From Ceratorhiza oryzae-sativae (lineage: Eukaryota; Basidiomycota; Agaricomycetes; Cantharellales; Ceratobasidiaceae), in NCBI GenBank assembly GCA_030998015.1, contig JARWMV010000051.1, positions 40,489 through 104,488 of the forward strand: a stretch of DNA of 64,000 nt, read 5' to 3'. Under the pieces are notes generated by a model. The model made no database searches. It had not been told where the DNA came from and worked only from the letters and a program-made list of their open reading frames with translations. The position numbers and the translations under genes were made by a program. This document shows, one piece after another, positions 31,808 through 44,231 of this stretch (its first letter is position 1; each line of letters opens with the position of its first letter).

Positions 31808-33140
31808 TACTGCACCCCGAGCACAGCCTTCTTCAGCTCAAGTGAGCAAAAGCATGATTGGGGCACCATCCACAGTGCCCAATTCCCCCAATAGTCAGGG
31901 AGTTTTTTGGTCCCCTTGACCTCATGGGTCAAGTTAAATACAAGCCCCTATTGGGCCTCAACTGAGCAGATCCCAGTGCAGTCTGGGAGGTACAAGGTAC
32001 ACTCAATCAGGTGTACTGTACATATATGTGCCTACAGCACCAAGCCTGCCAGTAGTAGTGGGACCAAGCACATCAACCCCTAGGGCTGATATCCTGCAGA
32101 ACACCTCACAACAGAGGTTTCCAACAGGTGTAACCCAGGAAGAGGCCACTCAATGGTGGCATGAGCAGATAGAATCAATTGCAGCAGATGCAATCCAAGT
32201 GCATACACACTCAATAGATGAGCATATGGGCAGACTTGAATGTATGATCAAGAATTTATCAATGCCTATATGTAGCATCAATAGAGCCAGCAGTGCTGGC
32301 AGTGTACACAGTGAGCATAGTTGCAGTACTGCAAGGAGTGCAAGAAGCACTCACACAGAACCAGAGCCAGATTCCTGGCTCAATGATGGACTTAGCAGTC
32401 AGGACAGCATGTCTGACCAGGCGCCATGCCCTGGTGTGGAAATGAGGACTGAGCTTGGAAGTACCCAGGCTTGGCAAGGCCCCCAAAATAGGGCAACAGG
32501 AGAGCCCATAGCTGATTGGAATAGACAACTGGCAATCTGTACCATTGAGGAAGAACTTGATGAGGATGCCACTGGGATTTACCCAGAGGATGATTACATC
32601 CCACCTTTATTCAAGGGTGAAGAACTGACTATCATAGAGATGTGGAGAGTGAAAGGTGCCCCAGGGTCACCACTCACTACAGCAGAGAAGAGCCATTGAG
32701 CAATACATCAGTGCATAGTAGCAGCCAATTGTTCACACCAGTAACACTGGTAATCCACACACCTGAGGATCATGATATTTGCACCCAGTGGCAGCACAAA
32801 CAATTAAGGATACCTGCTGTGAGCAGGCTAGGTGATGGGCAATGAATGTTGCTAGTAGTGACAGGTGAATTACCATCCTGAGCCCCTTATCCCCTGGGCT
32901 GCAAGACTCCCAGTTGTACTTGTGCATATACCTGCAAACCACAGGTAGTTAATTATACCAAGCAACACTCAGTGAGTTATAACACTTGAGCCCATACTAG
33001 GCTCATGTGAGGAATTACCCTGAATGTGGGGATAGTAGGGCAAACCACTCCTGCAGCCCCAATGTCTGCTCTGCAGCATCCAGTGGCTATTAGCAGCCCT
33101 CAGATTCAACCCTGCATTGCAGGGTACCCAATAGGGACTG
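31808..33140 (+). pseudogene. Gag-like region of older gypsy element D
   Basis: A 223-codon open frame (32028-32699, no ATG at its start) reads PSLPVVVGPSTSTPRADI, TQWWHEQIESIAADAIQVH and ICTIEEELDEDATGIYPEDD; Ser/Glu/Asp-rich, without a recognisable Gag fold. It is assigned to element D because the pol of this element follows after a solo LTR and because a second copy lies at 53400-54135 (minus). Sequence 32700-33140 is the same gene with many stops. The first 200 bp have no assigned content. Confidence 0.6.
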
Positions 33141-33507
33141 TGTCAACAATGACAAGTCAGGCAACAAGTAAAATAGAAAGTAAAAGAAAGAACTTGTATT
33201 CAATGAGAGGTCAAGTTCTTGAGGAGTCCTCTGCAAACTTGACCCAGTTTATATACATCCTACAAGCCACATCATAACAAACAAGTCCATACAGTGATTC
33301 ACATCTGATAAGAGATAGAAGCTGCTGCAGAGCTGAAGAATTTCACATCAAAGTTAAAATACATCTCAGTCAGCACTCTGGAACATTCCATGAGTCACAT
33401 GATACAGATATACCATAAAAGGCAAGTCTGTTTTGAAAATGATCTTGTAAAATACAATAAATCAAGAAAATCTTATGGAGTGGATATATGCATGTCAGTT
33501 CATGACA
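33141..33507 (-). mobile_element. Solo LTR, gypsy family A, inside element D
   Basis: Minus-strand start TGTCATGAACTGACATGC, end TTGTCATTGTTGACA; 367 bp. It splits gag-like and pol sequences of element D. The flanking 5-mers (GACTG and CAAGT) do not match, so recombination or loss of flanking sequence is likely. Confidence 0.8.
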
Positions 33508-36500
33508 CAAGTGGAAAAAGCAGCTGGCACATTTAACTGCACCCACCCCTGAGAGACTCCCTCCTGTGAGGGAAATAAATCATGAAATCCACTTTGTGGA
33601 TGAGCTGCTTAAGGTGATTCATCACCAATTAAATTGTCCTGAGGCATTGAAGCCTCACTTACAAGAGAAAATTGAGCTCTATTTAAGAGCTGGATGGTGG
33701 TTTGAAGGAGCAGCCAAGTCTGCTGCTCCTATGTTATGTCTTTTCAAGAAAGACAAGGTGTAAATTACACACAGTGATAGATTTGTGCAAGCATAATAAT
33801 AATACAGTGAAAGATATCACCCCATTCCTTGATCAAGAGGAAATCCACAAGTATATACCCTGCACTAAGCATCACTCTAAGTTGGACATGACCAACACAT
33901 ATGAGCAGATACAAATCATGCCTGAGCACATGAAAAAGACAGCCATCAAGACTGTTTATGGGATGTTCTACAGCAACATCATGCAACAGGGTGATTGTAA
34001 CACCCTGAGTATTTTTCAGCATCTAATGATGCATATATTCTGTGCCTGGATTGGCCAGGGAATATTTGTCTATCTAGACAACATATTAATGTATAGCAAC
34101 ACAATAGAGGAGCACAAACAACTATTACAAGTTGTAGAGAACATGCTCACTAATGCTGAGCTACACCTTTCTGAAAAGAAAGTTGATATATATGAGGAAC
34201 ATATAGAGTGTCTGGGCCACATAGTGGACAAGTATGGCATTCATGCTGATAAGGACAATATGTCCCTAATTTGACCATGGCCTACACCACAATTTGTGCA
34301 TGACATCCAGCACTTCCTAGGGCTGGTACAATATCTGGCTGCATATATGCCAGATTTATCAGCCTTTTCAGGCCATTATCAGACTTGACCTGTAAGAGCC
34401 AGGTATTCCTATGGACTCCAGTCCACCAGTGCAGTTTCAAATGTGTTAAGAAGCTCACTTGCAGAGCCCCTATATTGTGCCTGATTAATACTAATCAGGA
34501 TGAACCAATCTGGTTGATTTGCAACACCTCAGTGGCTGGTGTAGGCTGTATGTATGGCCAGGGTACCAATTGGAGTACCCTTCATCCTGCTGGTTTCCAC
34601 TCAAGGAAATTCAGTGCAGCTCAAATGAGCTATACTATGACAGAGCAAGAATTACTTGCTATAAGTGAAGGCCTCCTCAAATGGGAGGACAAATTACTTG
34701 GCCAGTTGTTCAAAATATTGACCAACCACAAAAGTCTGGAATGGCTCCAGATGCAACAAGACTTGTCACAATGACAAGTGCAATGGTTAGAATACCTATT
34801 GCAATTTGATTACAAGATTGAATACATTCTGGGATCAGCCAATGTTGTGGCTGATGCATTATCATAGCAATATGCTAGTGATACACTGGACAATGTTTGG
34901 GAAGAACATGAGTACATCTCAGTGGATAGCCAACTAGATCCAGCAGGGGAGGATTCCCCTGGAACCCTCACCATGGGAGGCCTGACCACCAAACTGACCT
35001 GGAAAGTTTGTGAGATGCATGAAATGGAAGAACTTCAAGCAAATAAACCACACAAATTAAACAAAAATCCCTTGAAAGACAATCAAGGGATAATAATTCC
35101 TATACCATTGGTAGGAGAGGAAACAGACAAGGATTGCAGGTCCATGTGATCCAATGAGCCCTCTGTGATAACAGAGAGGAAAGATCTTTCAGCATTAGTG
35201 AATACTGAAGACATTATCAATGTTATCAAAGATAACATCACCAAAGACAAGTTCTTTGGCTGTATATGCACTGATACTAAGGCACCCCCTGACTTTGAAT
35301 GGTGGGGAGACCTATTATTATATAGGCCATGGAATACAATATGCATCCCAGATGTCCTCTATAAGAGGAGGAGGGTGCCCAAGATAATTATTGATCTTGG
35401 ACATTCAGCAATTGGACATATGTGTTCCAAGAAAACAGTATTGCACATAATACAATGGTATTGGTGGACAATGATGGCCAAAGAAAGTATTGAATTTTGC
35501 CAATCATGCAGCAATTGTCAGATGATGAAGTCATCATCACAGCTCCCACAGGGGCTGCTACACACTCTACTGATCCCCAGCTGACTGTGGGGATCTATCA
35601 GAATGGACTTTATGGGTCCATTCCCCCTGAAGTAATAGCTTCAATTATTTATTAGTTATAATTTGCTGACTAACATCTATGATACACTTGGTACCAACTC
35701 AGACCGCAATAACAGCACAAGACACTGCAATGATATTACTACAAGAAGTAGTAAAATTGCACAGGTTACCTGACACAATTGTCTCTGATAGAGACTAAAA
35801 ATTCATTGCCACAATGTGGCAAGAATTACACTGATTACTTGGTGTGAAGTTGCTGATGCCCACAGCATTCCACCTGCAAACAGATGGATCTACTGAATGG
35901 GCTAATTGAACCATAGCCCAAATACTTTGATCTTTGATCAATAGTAACCAGTTAAACTGGAGTGAAAGGATTCCAGCAATGGAACTCACTATCAACTCAA
36001 GTGTCAGCTCAAGCACAGGATTTGCTCCTTTCAAGCTGAATCATGGATGGATGCCAAGATTAATAGGCTATCCTAAAGTAAACACCACAATTAGGGGTGT
36101 ACAAATAATAGCTGACCAAGCAGCTGAAAACATCAACCATGCATTTGATGTGATCATTGCTAGCCATGTATATATATGCAGCCAATCAAACAAGGACTGT
36201 TGAGAAGACAATCCAGCTTTAGAGGTAGGATTGAAAGCCTACCTCTCTACCAAAAACTTGACCCTTCCAAAGGGAAGGGCCAGAAAATTACTCCTGAAAT
36301 ATATCAGGCCATGTAAGATCCTCTTGATCAACCAAGAGGTGTCCACATACACTCTGGAACTACCAGAGGAATTAAAGAAACAGAGTATACACCCTGTATT
36401 TCATGGCAGTCTATCAAGACTTCACTTCCCAAATAATGATAAAATATTCCTGTTGCAGGAAGCTTATCATTACTATGACTTTGGGAAAGACCCCAAAACA

Positions 36501-36603
36501 GAATGGATGGTTGATAGCATTATCAACCATAAATACAAAGGAAGAAACATAAAGTTTCTTGTTAAATGGTCTAAAGGGGACCAGACATGGGAACCACTGT
36601 GAC
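33508..36603 (+). pseudogene. Pol of older gypsy element D: RT, RNase H, integrase, chromodomain
   Basis: A decayed Ty3/gypsy pol of another lineage. RT: LYLRAGWWFEGAAKSAAPML, YSNIMQQGDCNTLSIFQHLM, and catalytic box FVYLDNILMYSN (second Asp is Asn). RNase H: HPAGFHSRKFSAAQMSYTMT and ILGSANVVADALS. Integrase: HHCC (HSAIGHMC...FCQSCSNCQ), then RMDFMGPFPLK, a SDRD site and LQTDGSTEWAN, so both Asp and the Glu are still encoded. C-terminal chromodomain: EWMVDSIINHKYKGRNIKFL, then VKWSKGDQTWEPL. Many TAG/TGA stops. It ends at 36603 just before element 3, whose insertion may have separated the rest. Confidence 0.88.
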
Positions 36604-36611
36604 AATGCAGT

Positions 36612-37131
36612 TGTCATGGCCTGGACCATGGCACAGATTTTATTATGAATTTTCTATATTTAAAATATCTCTTTTTTCTTCCTTTTCAGACAAGTCCTGT
36701 TTAATTAGATATATGCATGGAATTACTTACATGATCACATGACTTTGTTGTTGTTGATGTTCTGTTTGTACCTTCTGGAATATTCTGTTACATGGCACCA
36801 TTCTGATATCATACAATAGTCTCTTGCACCATTTGTGTATTTGATATAGCTATTTGTATGAATATATAAGGGAGAGTCTGAGAGCCTTAAGCCTCAGCAC
36901 TTGACCTCCTGTCGTTCATCCTACTACCTGTGTGACTGATACTCCATAGTTCCTGCCCAGTCCTCTTAAGGACAAGTGCATTTACTCATAATCCTGTGTC
37001 TTGTTGCACCACCCTTCCTTGTTGCACATCTAACCCTTGACGTTGTAACCTAGGTCTCTGGCATCATTGCCCATAGACCTGTCATTGTCCTTTAAGGTGT
37101 TTGACTTATCTCTTTGGTTGTAGCTCTGACA
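36612..37131 (+). repeat. 5' LTR of gypsy element 3
   Basis: TGTCATGGCCTGGACCATGG at the start, GTAGCTCTGACA at the end. TATA box AATATATAAGGGAGAG at about 36859; the predicted transcript start lies near CCTTAAGCCTCAGCACTTGA (36890). Confidence 0.92.
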
Positions 37132-37149
37132 TTAGGTCAAGTTCTTCCT
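37132..37149 (+). promoter_or_regulatory. Primer-binding site of element 3, self-priming type
   Basis: TTAGGTCAAGTTCTTCC follows the LTR. AGGTCAAGTTCT is the reverse complement of AGAACTTGACCT, present in the 3' LTR about 30 bp after the TATA box (one base differs in the 5' LTR). This parallels family A. Confidence 0.6.
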
Positions 37150-37497
37150 TCTACTTGGGATTGAGACCAACCCCTGTACTAGTCTACTGTGAAATGGAGA
37201 AAGGGCCTAACTGCATAATAGTCAAAAGCAGTGAAGCACTATCCAGTAACAGGTGTCTACAAGGCAGACAGTTGCTATCACCCAACCCTAGGACTCTTGT
37301 CCATCACTGCACATGTCACAGACAGCAATCTACCCACTTGCAAAAAAGACACTCTATATCACACCCATCAAAGGCTTATTGATTAGCTGTAGTCATTGTT
37401 CAATGCTAGGTAGCAGAGCAGCCACAGTGTTTGAGAGTGAAAATCCTGGCTTCAAGAGCACCTACCATATATATCCATCCCATTCCCTTTTTTAGCT

Positions 37498-38830
37498 ATG
37501 TCCACACCACACCCTGCTCCCACCTGGATTCAGTTCAATGCCACCCAGATTCAAGTACCCACTGATCCAGCTGATCTAATAGCATTTACCCAAACAATTA
37601 AAGATACACTGATTGCCATAAATAACAATCTTGTGGTATTCATCAATCAACAATTGGCCAAACTATCCACTATAAACACCACCCTTCAGAACCATGACAC
37701 TGGTGTATCAAATCTTGAAACCAATATAGTCACACTTCAGGCTGCCATTCAAGCACCTGGAACAAGTACCTCTGTCATGTGTACTTGAGCACCCAAGTTA
37801 TCTGTGCCTGCCAAGTTTGATGGGTTGGACAAAAACAAGGCAGTATCCTTCAGGGTGGTGGTGGCCCATTATTTGTGGACTTCTTACCCCTCTGCAACTG
37901 CTGATGAGCAGATTGCTTACATCATCTCCTGCCTGGATGGCAAAGCCCATGAATGGCTTGAACCCTATATGGAAGACAATGTTATTAATGGCAATCTGGC
38001 CACTTGGCTCCATAATGTCAATGATTTCTGGACCCAATTCAATGCTTGCTGGAATGTCACCAACAAGACTGAAAACTTCAGGGCAAAATTCAAATCACTC
38101 AAACAAAAGAATTTGGTCCAAGAATATTTCAAGGACTTCCAGACATATTCCCAGGGTCTCAGCTACAATGACACTTCTCTTCACAATCATTTCTATGATG
38201 GTCTTTTGGTCAAAATCAAGGAATTCCTTGTGGCCCAAGATTATGACCACATGGCTGCCAATGTCACTTTGCAATCTCTTGCAGACAAGGCACTTAGAAT
38301 CAATCAGGGTATTGAGTTGTTCCAGGCCCAAAACCCATCCTCCAAATCCTCTTCCTCTTCCAATGTGGCTAGCACCTCCACCAAAGCTTCCACCCCTATG
38401 TCAACAGCTCCTCCCAAAGGCCCAGCCAGGGAAAAGATGTCAGTTGGGGAAAAGGTGTATATGCTTGGTATGGATGGTAAGGCTTGCAAAGGAACAATTT
38501 TGGCTATAAACTGCAATGCTAAAGGGCAATTGATTCCCACAATGAAATGGAATGACAGATCTACTGAAGAAACCACATTTAGACAAATTCAAAAAGATTC
38601 ACATCCAATTGTTGTTGCTCCCTCAGCTCCTGCTTTAGCCAAAGGTTCTGGTCCTGGACCCATGGATTTAGATTCAGCTGGGAAAGGGAAAAAGCCCATT
38701 ATATGCAGCACTTGTGGTGGTCATGGCCATTATCCAGTGCTTGTCCCTCCAAACCCTATTCTGGGCAAGCTGCTTCCCTTTCTGGTGATGAGTCAGAAAA
38801 TGAGGACACTTGAATGTTGATGGAGCAAAT
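37498..38830 (+). pseudogene. Gag of gypsy element 3
   Basis: ATG at 37498 (MSTPHPAPTWIQFNATQIQV). A TGA at 37786 is followed in frame by the Gag core: LSVPAKFDGLDKNKAVSF, CLDGKAHEWLEPYM, NDFWTQFNACW, YSQGLSYNDTSLHNHFYDGL. A CCHC knuckle begins CSTCGGHGHY (38707) but a one-base shift inside it removes the last Cys; the next frame continues CPSKPYSGQAASLS. It forms the particle and binds RNA when intact. Confidence 0.85.
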
Positions 38831-38949
38831 GTATCAAGCAAAACCAGTATGGACTTTGAGATATATGCTGTAGAAAATGTTTCTCCTTTAAATATATACT
38901 TTGTTGCATCTCAAGCCCCATCCACTCCAGAAAACAAAAGTATCAACTG

Positions 38950-39700
38950 AATGCAAACCATGCATGGTTGGGCAATGATAGACTCAGGTGCATCCTCATG
39001 TTTATACACCTGCACCTAGTTGAACAATATCAAATACCCACTCAAAAAAAGAAAAATTCAAAAAAATTAAAAGTTATTGATGGTCATGAAATTTCTTCTG
39101 GTATTGTTGATACAGAATGTATATTTAATTTAGAAATAGGTAGTCATAAGGAACAATTGGTTTGTAATGTAGCAGACATAGGTAGACATACTTTAGTACT
39201 AGGAATGTCATGGCTCAAGTTACATAATCCAAACATTGACTGGCCTAATAAATGTATTATTTTTGATTCAAACTTCTGTATAAAAAACTGCATTCCTGCT
39301 TCTAATGTAGTTCTTGGCAATGTTGGTGGTGTTTTTGATCCATTTGACAAAAACCTAGGAGGTGTCAAGACTTACCAACCTCTTGAAGGCATCCCTAGGG
39401 ACCCTGGAGGTGTTGTGGTGTCAAAACCACTTGAAGGCATCCCAGAGGAATCTGAGACTCCGCAGATGAATTTTCTGAGGACAAAGTGATGGATTTACCT
39501 CCTCACCATCCATATGACCTTGAGAGAGTCCTCAAGGATCAAAATGCACCAGTCAAAGGACTGGTATACCCCCTTCATCCTTCAGACGATGAAGAACTAC
39601 AAAAAATACTCAAGGAGCAACTGGATAAAGGACTAATCAGACCATCCTGATCATGATACAGCACCCCTGTAATCTTCATTCCCAAAAAGAATGGCAAAAG
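38950..39700 (+). pseudogene. Protease and connector of gypsy element 3
   Basis: The active site WAMIDSGASSCL is encoded from about 38967, then the frame shifts into the open frame ending at 39489, which carries VLGMSWLKLHNPNIDW, the typical protease C-terminal block. The connector to RT has stops near 39487 and 39648. Confidence 0.8.
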
Positions 39701-39704
39701 AAGG

Positions 39705-40763
39705 ATGTGTGTTGATCACTGTTCACTTAATTCCAATACAGTACAAAACACATACCCTATACCTCTCATTTCCACCTTGGTAGAGAAATTGAGAGGTGCA
39801 CACATATTCACAACTCTGGATATTAAATCTGGCTATAATCTGGTCAGAATTAAAGAAGGAGATGAATGGAAAACAGTGTTCAAAACAAAATATGGTCTCT
39901 TTGAATACTTGGTCATGCCTTTTGGTCTTTGTAATGCTCCAGCTGCATTCCAAAACTTCATGAACAAAATCTTCAGGGATTTATTAGATGTGTCCATCAT
40001 TGTATATCTTGATGACATACTCATATTTTCCAAAAATCCTGAGGATCACACAGAACATGTTCAGGAGGTGCTATCCAGACTCAGGAAACACCAGCTTTAT
40101 TGCAACCTGGAGAAATGTGTATTCAATGCTTCTGAAGTGGAATATTTAGGTGTAATTGCCAATGGCAAAGGAGTCAAAACAGACCCAAAAAAGGTCATGG
40201 AAGTGGTGAATTGGGAAACACCACATACCATTAAGGAAGTACAGGAAGCACTAGGATTCTTTAACTACTATTGCTGCTTTATAGAGGACTTTGCAGGGCA
40301 AGCTTGGCCTATGTACCAACTTCTGTGTAAAGATGTTCCTTGGCAATGGGGTAAGAATGAGGAAGCATCTTTCCAAATTCTAAAAAAGGCACTAGTTGAA
40401 TCCCCTGTCCTAATCCAACCAGATGTCACAAAGGAATTTATACTAGAGTGTGATGCATCTGATTTTGCCACTGGAGAGATTCTTAACCAGTATGGCAAGG
40501 ATGGTAAATTACACCCAGTAGCATTCTATTCCAAGACTTTGTCACCGGCTGAACATAACTATGACATACATGATAAAGAGTTGCTGGCTATGATACAAGC
40601 ATTCAAGGAATGGCATCACTTGCTTGAAGGATCAGAAATCCCTGTATTGGTACTCTCAGACCACAAAAATCTAGAGTTTTTCCAGACAAAAAGGGACTTA
40701 AACTGGAGACAAGCAAGGTGGATGGGTTTCCTGGCCAACTACAACTATAGAATCAAATACTGA
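39705..40763 (+). pseudogene. Reverse transcriptase and RNase H of gypsy element 3
   Basis: Long open frame of 352 codons. RT: ITTLDIKSGYNLVRIKEGDE-like block (FTTLDIKSGYNLVRIKEGD), LVMPFGLCNAPAAFQNFM and the intact catalytic box IIVYLDDILIFSKN (GAT-GAC). RNase H: ILECDASDFATGEILNQYG, YDIHDKELLAMIQAFKEWHH and LSDHKNLEFFQ. It is the best preserved gypsy RT in the window, but the neighbouring domains are broken. Confidence 0.9.
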
Positions 40764-42338
40764 AAAGGGGTGCAAAATGGAAAAGCTGATATCCTATCTC
40801 AGCTGGAGTCACTCCAAAGAGAGGCAGCTAAAGAGGGGGGTGAAATCCTGCCACTTATCAGCCCTGAGCTTTTCATTTTGGCAATTCTCACTGACCATTC
40901 CCTCCATGATCTAATTAGGGATGTGTTACCTGATGATAAAGCTGTATCAAAAATTCTAAAGTCCCTCAAGGAAAACATTCCAGTTAAAGGCTGGTGTCTA
41001 GAAGATGACTTGTTGTACTACCACAACCACCTATACATACCAAACAAGTCAGAAATCAGACAAACTGTCATAGAAAGCTGACATGACAATCCTGCAGCAG
41101 GGCACCCAGGGCATTTCAGGACATTAGATCTCCTGTCTCAAGATTACTATTGGTCTGGAATGAAAAAATCTGTTGTCAATTATATTCAGGCATGCAACTT
41201 GTGTATCTGGAACAAACATTCAAATCCAGCCCCTCCTGGTCTCCTCCAACCCATAGACTTACTGAATAAACCCTGGAAGGAGATCACTTACAACTTGATC
41301 ACTGGATGACCAATGTCAGAAGGATATGATGCAATACTCAAGGTGGTGGACCGACTATCAAAAATGGTACATTTCATCCCCACACACTCAGGAGCCACTG
41401 CAGTAGATGTTGCAAACCTATTCATAAACTTTGTCTGGAAATTACACAGACTACCCTGGAAAACAATATCCAACCAAGGCCCCAACTTTAATGCCAAATT
41501 CCTTTGCCAGCTATATAAACACCTAAATATTGAACCACACTACTCCACAGCATACAGACCACAGGTTGACAGGCAAAGCAAAAGACTAAACCAATTTGTT
41601 GAAATCTACCTTTGTCATTACATAAATCATAGACAGATGGATTGGGTTGCAGCATTGCCTATGGCGGAATTCACATACAACAACAGGAAGCACTCAGGAT
41701 CAAACCATTTGCTGTTCTTTACCTGCTATGGTTACAACCCAGATTTCACTGTGGGTAATACCAGAGAAAGCCAGGTACATGCCACTGATCAACATGCTGA
41801 ACACCTCAAAGAAATCCATGAAGAGGCCAAAGCAGCTCTAATGATTGCAAACTGAACATACTCCAAATATTATAATCAGAAGCATTGTGAAGCCCCCAAG
41901 ATTGAAGTTGGATCACAGGTTTTCCTAGATGGCTCAAATATCAAAACTATACACCCTTCTAAGAAATCAGATAACAGGCGTTTTGGACCATACAAGGTGC
42001 TGGAACAAATTGGGAAACATACTTTCAAATTGGAACTACCTAAATCCATGAAAGTTCACCCTGTATTCCACACTTTGCTCCTATTTCCCAAACCAGTGGA
42101 TGGCTATAACTGGCAACCAGTATCTGTACCACTGGTAGTCACTCCTGATGGAGAAGAGGAATTTGAGGTGGAAGAAATCCTTGACTCTTGAAAGGTCAGT
42201 AGAAGACTGGAATACTATGTCAAGTGGAAGGGCTATGGGCCAGAAGAAAATATATGGCTACCTAAGGCCAAACTCAAGAATGCCCCTGAAAGGGTAAAAG
42301 AATTCCACCAACTCCATCCCAATGCTCTTGGACCTTAA
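40764..42338 (+). pseudogene. Integrase and chromodomain of gypsy element 3
   Basis: HHCC region (HDNPAAGHPGHF, CNLCIWNKH) followed by the core. All three catalytic positions are changed: ITYNLITG (D to N), TISNQGPNF (D to N) and RPQVDRQSKRLNQFVEIYL (E to K). Stops at 41079, 41308, 41853 and 42189. The C-terminus has FKLELPKSMKVHPVFH and a chromodomain (EEEFEVEEILDS, then RRLEYYVKWKGYGPEENIW). Catalytically dead. Confidence 0.9.
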
Positions 42339-42348
42339 CAGGGGGAAG

Positions 42349-42791
42349 TGTCATGGCCTGGACCATGGCACAGATTTTATTATGAATTTTCTATATTTAA
42401 AATATCGCTTTTTTCTTCCTTTTTGGACAAGTCCCATTTAATTAGATATATGCATGGAATTACTTACATGATCACATGACTTTGTTGTTGTTGATGTTCT
42501 GTTTGTACCTTCTGGAATATTCTGTTACATGGCACCATTCTGATATTGTACAATAGTCTCTCACACCATTTGTGTATTTGATATAGCTATTTGTATGAAT
42601 ATATAAGGGAGAGTCTGAGAGCCTTAAGCCTCAGAACTTGACCTCCTGTCATTCATCCTACTACCTGTATGACTTATAGTTCATAGTTCCTGCCCAGTCC
42701 TCTTAAGGACAAGTGCATATACTCATAATCCTGTGTCTTGTTGCACCACCCTTCCTTGTTGCACATATAACCCTTGACGTTGTAACCTAGG
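42349..42791 (+). repeat. 3' LTR of gypsy element 3, truncated
   Basis: First 443 bp of the family B LTR, very similar to 36612-37054, ending GTAACCTAGG where the hAT-like element starts. Confidence 0.92.
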
Positions 42792-44231
42792 TAGAGAAGC
42801 TGTGCCAGAATTTTGCAGGACTCCGGCACCTGCAGCAGGACTCCTGCGCTTTTTGGCCATTCTGGCACTGGCACTGGCACTGGCTCGCCAGTTGCCAGAG
42901 TCCGTGCCAGAATTCTGGCAGGTGCAGGAGCATGCCAGAATCCCAGGACTCCTGCAACTGGCTATGGTCAGAACTCACCACATCAAGTTGTGTAATAGCT
43001 CATTAGATGCGCAGAAGAGAGAGCATTCCAATGATATAGAGCACGTTTCATACGAAATTCATTCTGGCAAATTTTACGCAGTTCTTTTGTTCGGGTCTTT
43101 GTGGCCAACATTTCCAGGGCCATAAACCTCACCACAATCTCTCGCAAAGTAGCTCATTAAATGCGCAAAAATCAGGAGATCACAGATATGTCATTTGCTC
43201 CGCGCAAAAAATTCGATAACGCATAGTTCGCTCCAAATTGATGCTCAGGAAATATTCTGGGAAATGCGCACATGCTATTTCACCACAAAGAAAGCTGTTT
43301 GAAGCTTATCCGACCAGCTAGCCTTTCTCCTGAGCTTGAAAAACCCCTACTGACATTATATCTAGTAAATACATTGACTGGATAACTATGAACCGGGGTG
43401 TGTGCAGGCAACCTCACTGTCAACCAGCAGAATCACTGCACATGGTCGGAAATTTATGTTATAAGCTTGTTCCAGATGTTTCAGGTACCTGAGATAGGGC
43501 AATAAGCATCCCTGAATCTGTCTGTGATACTAAGAAAGCCAGAATAGCACTGTGTGGGTGTCCATGGTGCATTTCAGGGGGTTTTCAGCATCAGGGGCGC
43601 TGTTCCCCCAGTTTCACCAGCTAAAACACCTTCAATCAGGCTGGTTTTTGGTATATAGAGTCCTTATGATAATGCGCATCGACTCCGCGCAAGGGAGCGA
43701 GGTTTGCACAGCTGGTTTCACTAGCGCTTGTGGCGCTGTTCAGGGGTTTCCCCCTTTATATCGCTGATAACTTTCGATAAAAGCGTTCGTTTATTATGAA
43801 AATATGTGCATTCGATTCCTCTCAGTGAGACGAGTCGATTAGTATGTATATCGCCCCAATTAGAGCTCAGGATAGCGAGCTTGAACATCTGCGCATCCCC
43901 CAGAATATTTTTCTTAGACGATTCTGCGCCGATACTGCTCATTTCTTAACCGTTTGTAATCAAGTAAAGTACAATTTGATTCGCTGAATTTTGCGCATTT
44001 TATGAGTGCTTAATATATGCAATCCGTGGTGGTCGTGTACAGGTGACAATGTGCCAGTATTCAGGTATGCAGGTATGCAGGTATGCCAGTACTGCAGGAC
44101 TCCGCCTAGGACTCTGGCACCCTTGAGGCTATTCTGGCACCTGCACTGGCAACTGGCACGCCAGAATTTGCTGGAATTTTAGCCAGAATTCTGGCAAGTT
44201 CTGGCTGCAGGAGCCTGGCACAGCACCTCTA
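42792..44231. mobile_element. Non-autonomous hAT-like element, 1.44 kb
   Basis: Left end TAGAGAAGCTGTGCCAG, right end CTGGCACAGCACCTCTA: inverted termini with two mismatches in 17. The ends resemble the MITE at 26960 (TAGAGGTGCTGTGC). Subterminal regions are packed with TGCCAG/CTGGCA words, as in hAT transposase-binding regions. No transposase is seen; the interior keeps CpG and is unlike the retroelements. The left 8-mer AACCTAGG does not recur on the right (CTTGCATG), so the flank was rearranged. Confidence 0.75.

Larger units (their letters stand above)
36612..42791 (+). mobile_element. Ty3/gypsy chromovirus, family B (element 3), 3' LTR truncated
   Basis: 5' LTR 36612-37131 (520 bp). The 3' LTR 42349-42791 stops after 443 bp, exactly where a hAT-like element begins; the corresponding point in the 5' LTR is 37054. 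Internal order is Gag, protease, RT, RNase H, integrase, chromodomain. A polypurine tract ACAGGGGGAAG precedes the 3' LTR. The right target duplication is lost. Confidence 0.93.

Noticed and set aside
33141..33507. Inverted family A LTR considered as the left end of element D
   Set aside because: Its sequence belongs to family A, its orientation is opposite, and gag-like sequence of element D continues upstream, so it is an insertion or breakpoint.
42792..44231. Possible autonomous hAT transposase gene
   Set aside because: Only frames up to about 107 codons exist and none shows hAT or dimerisation-domain sequence.
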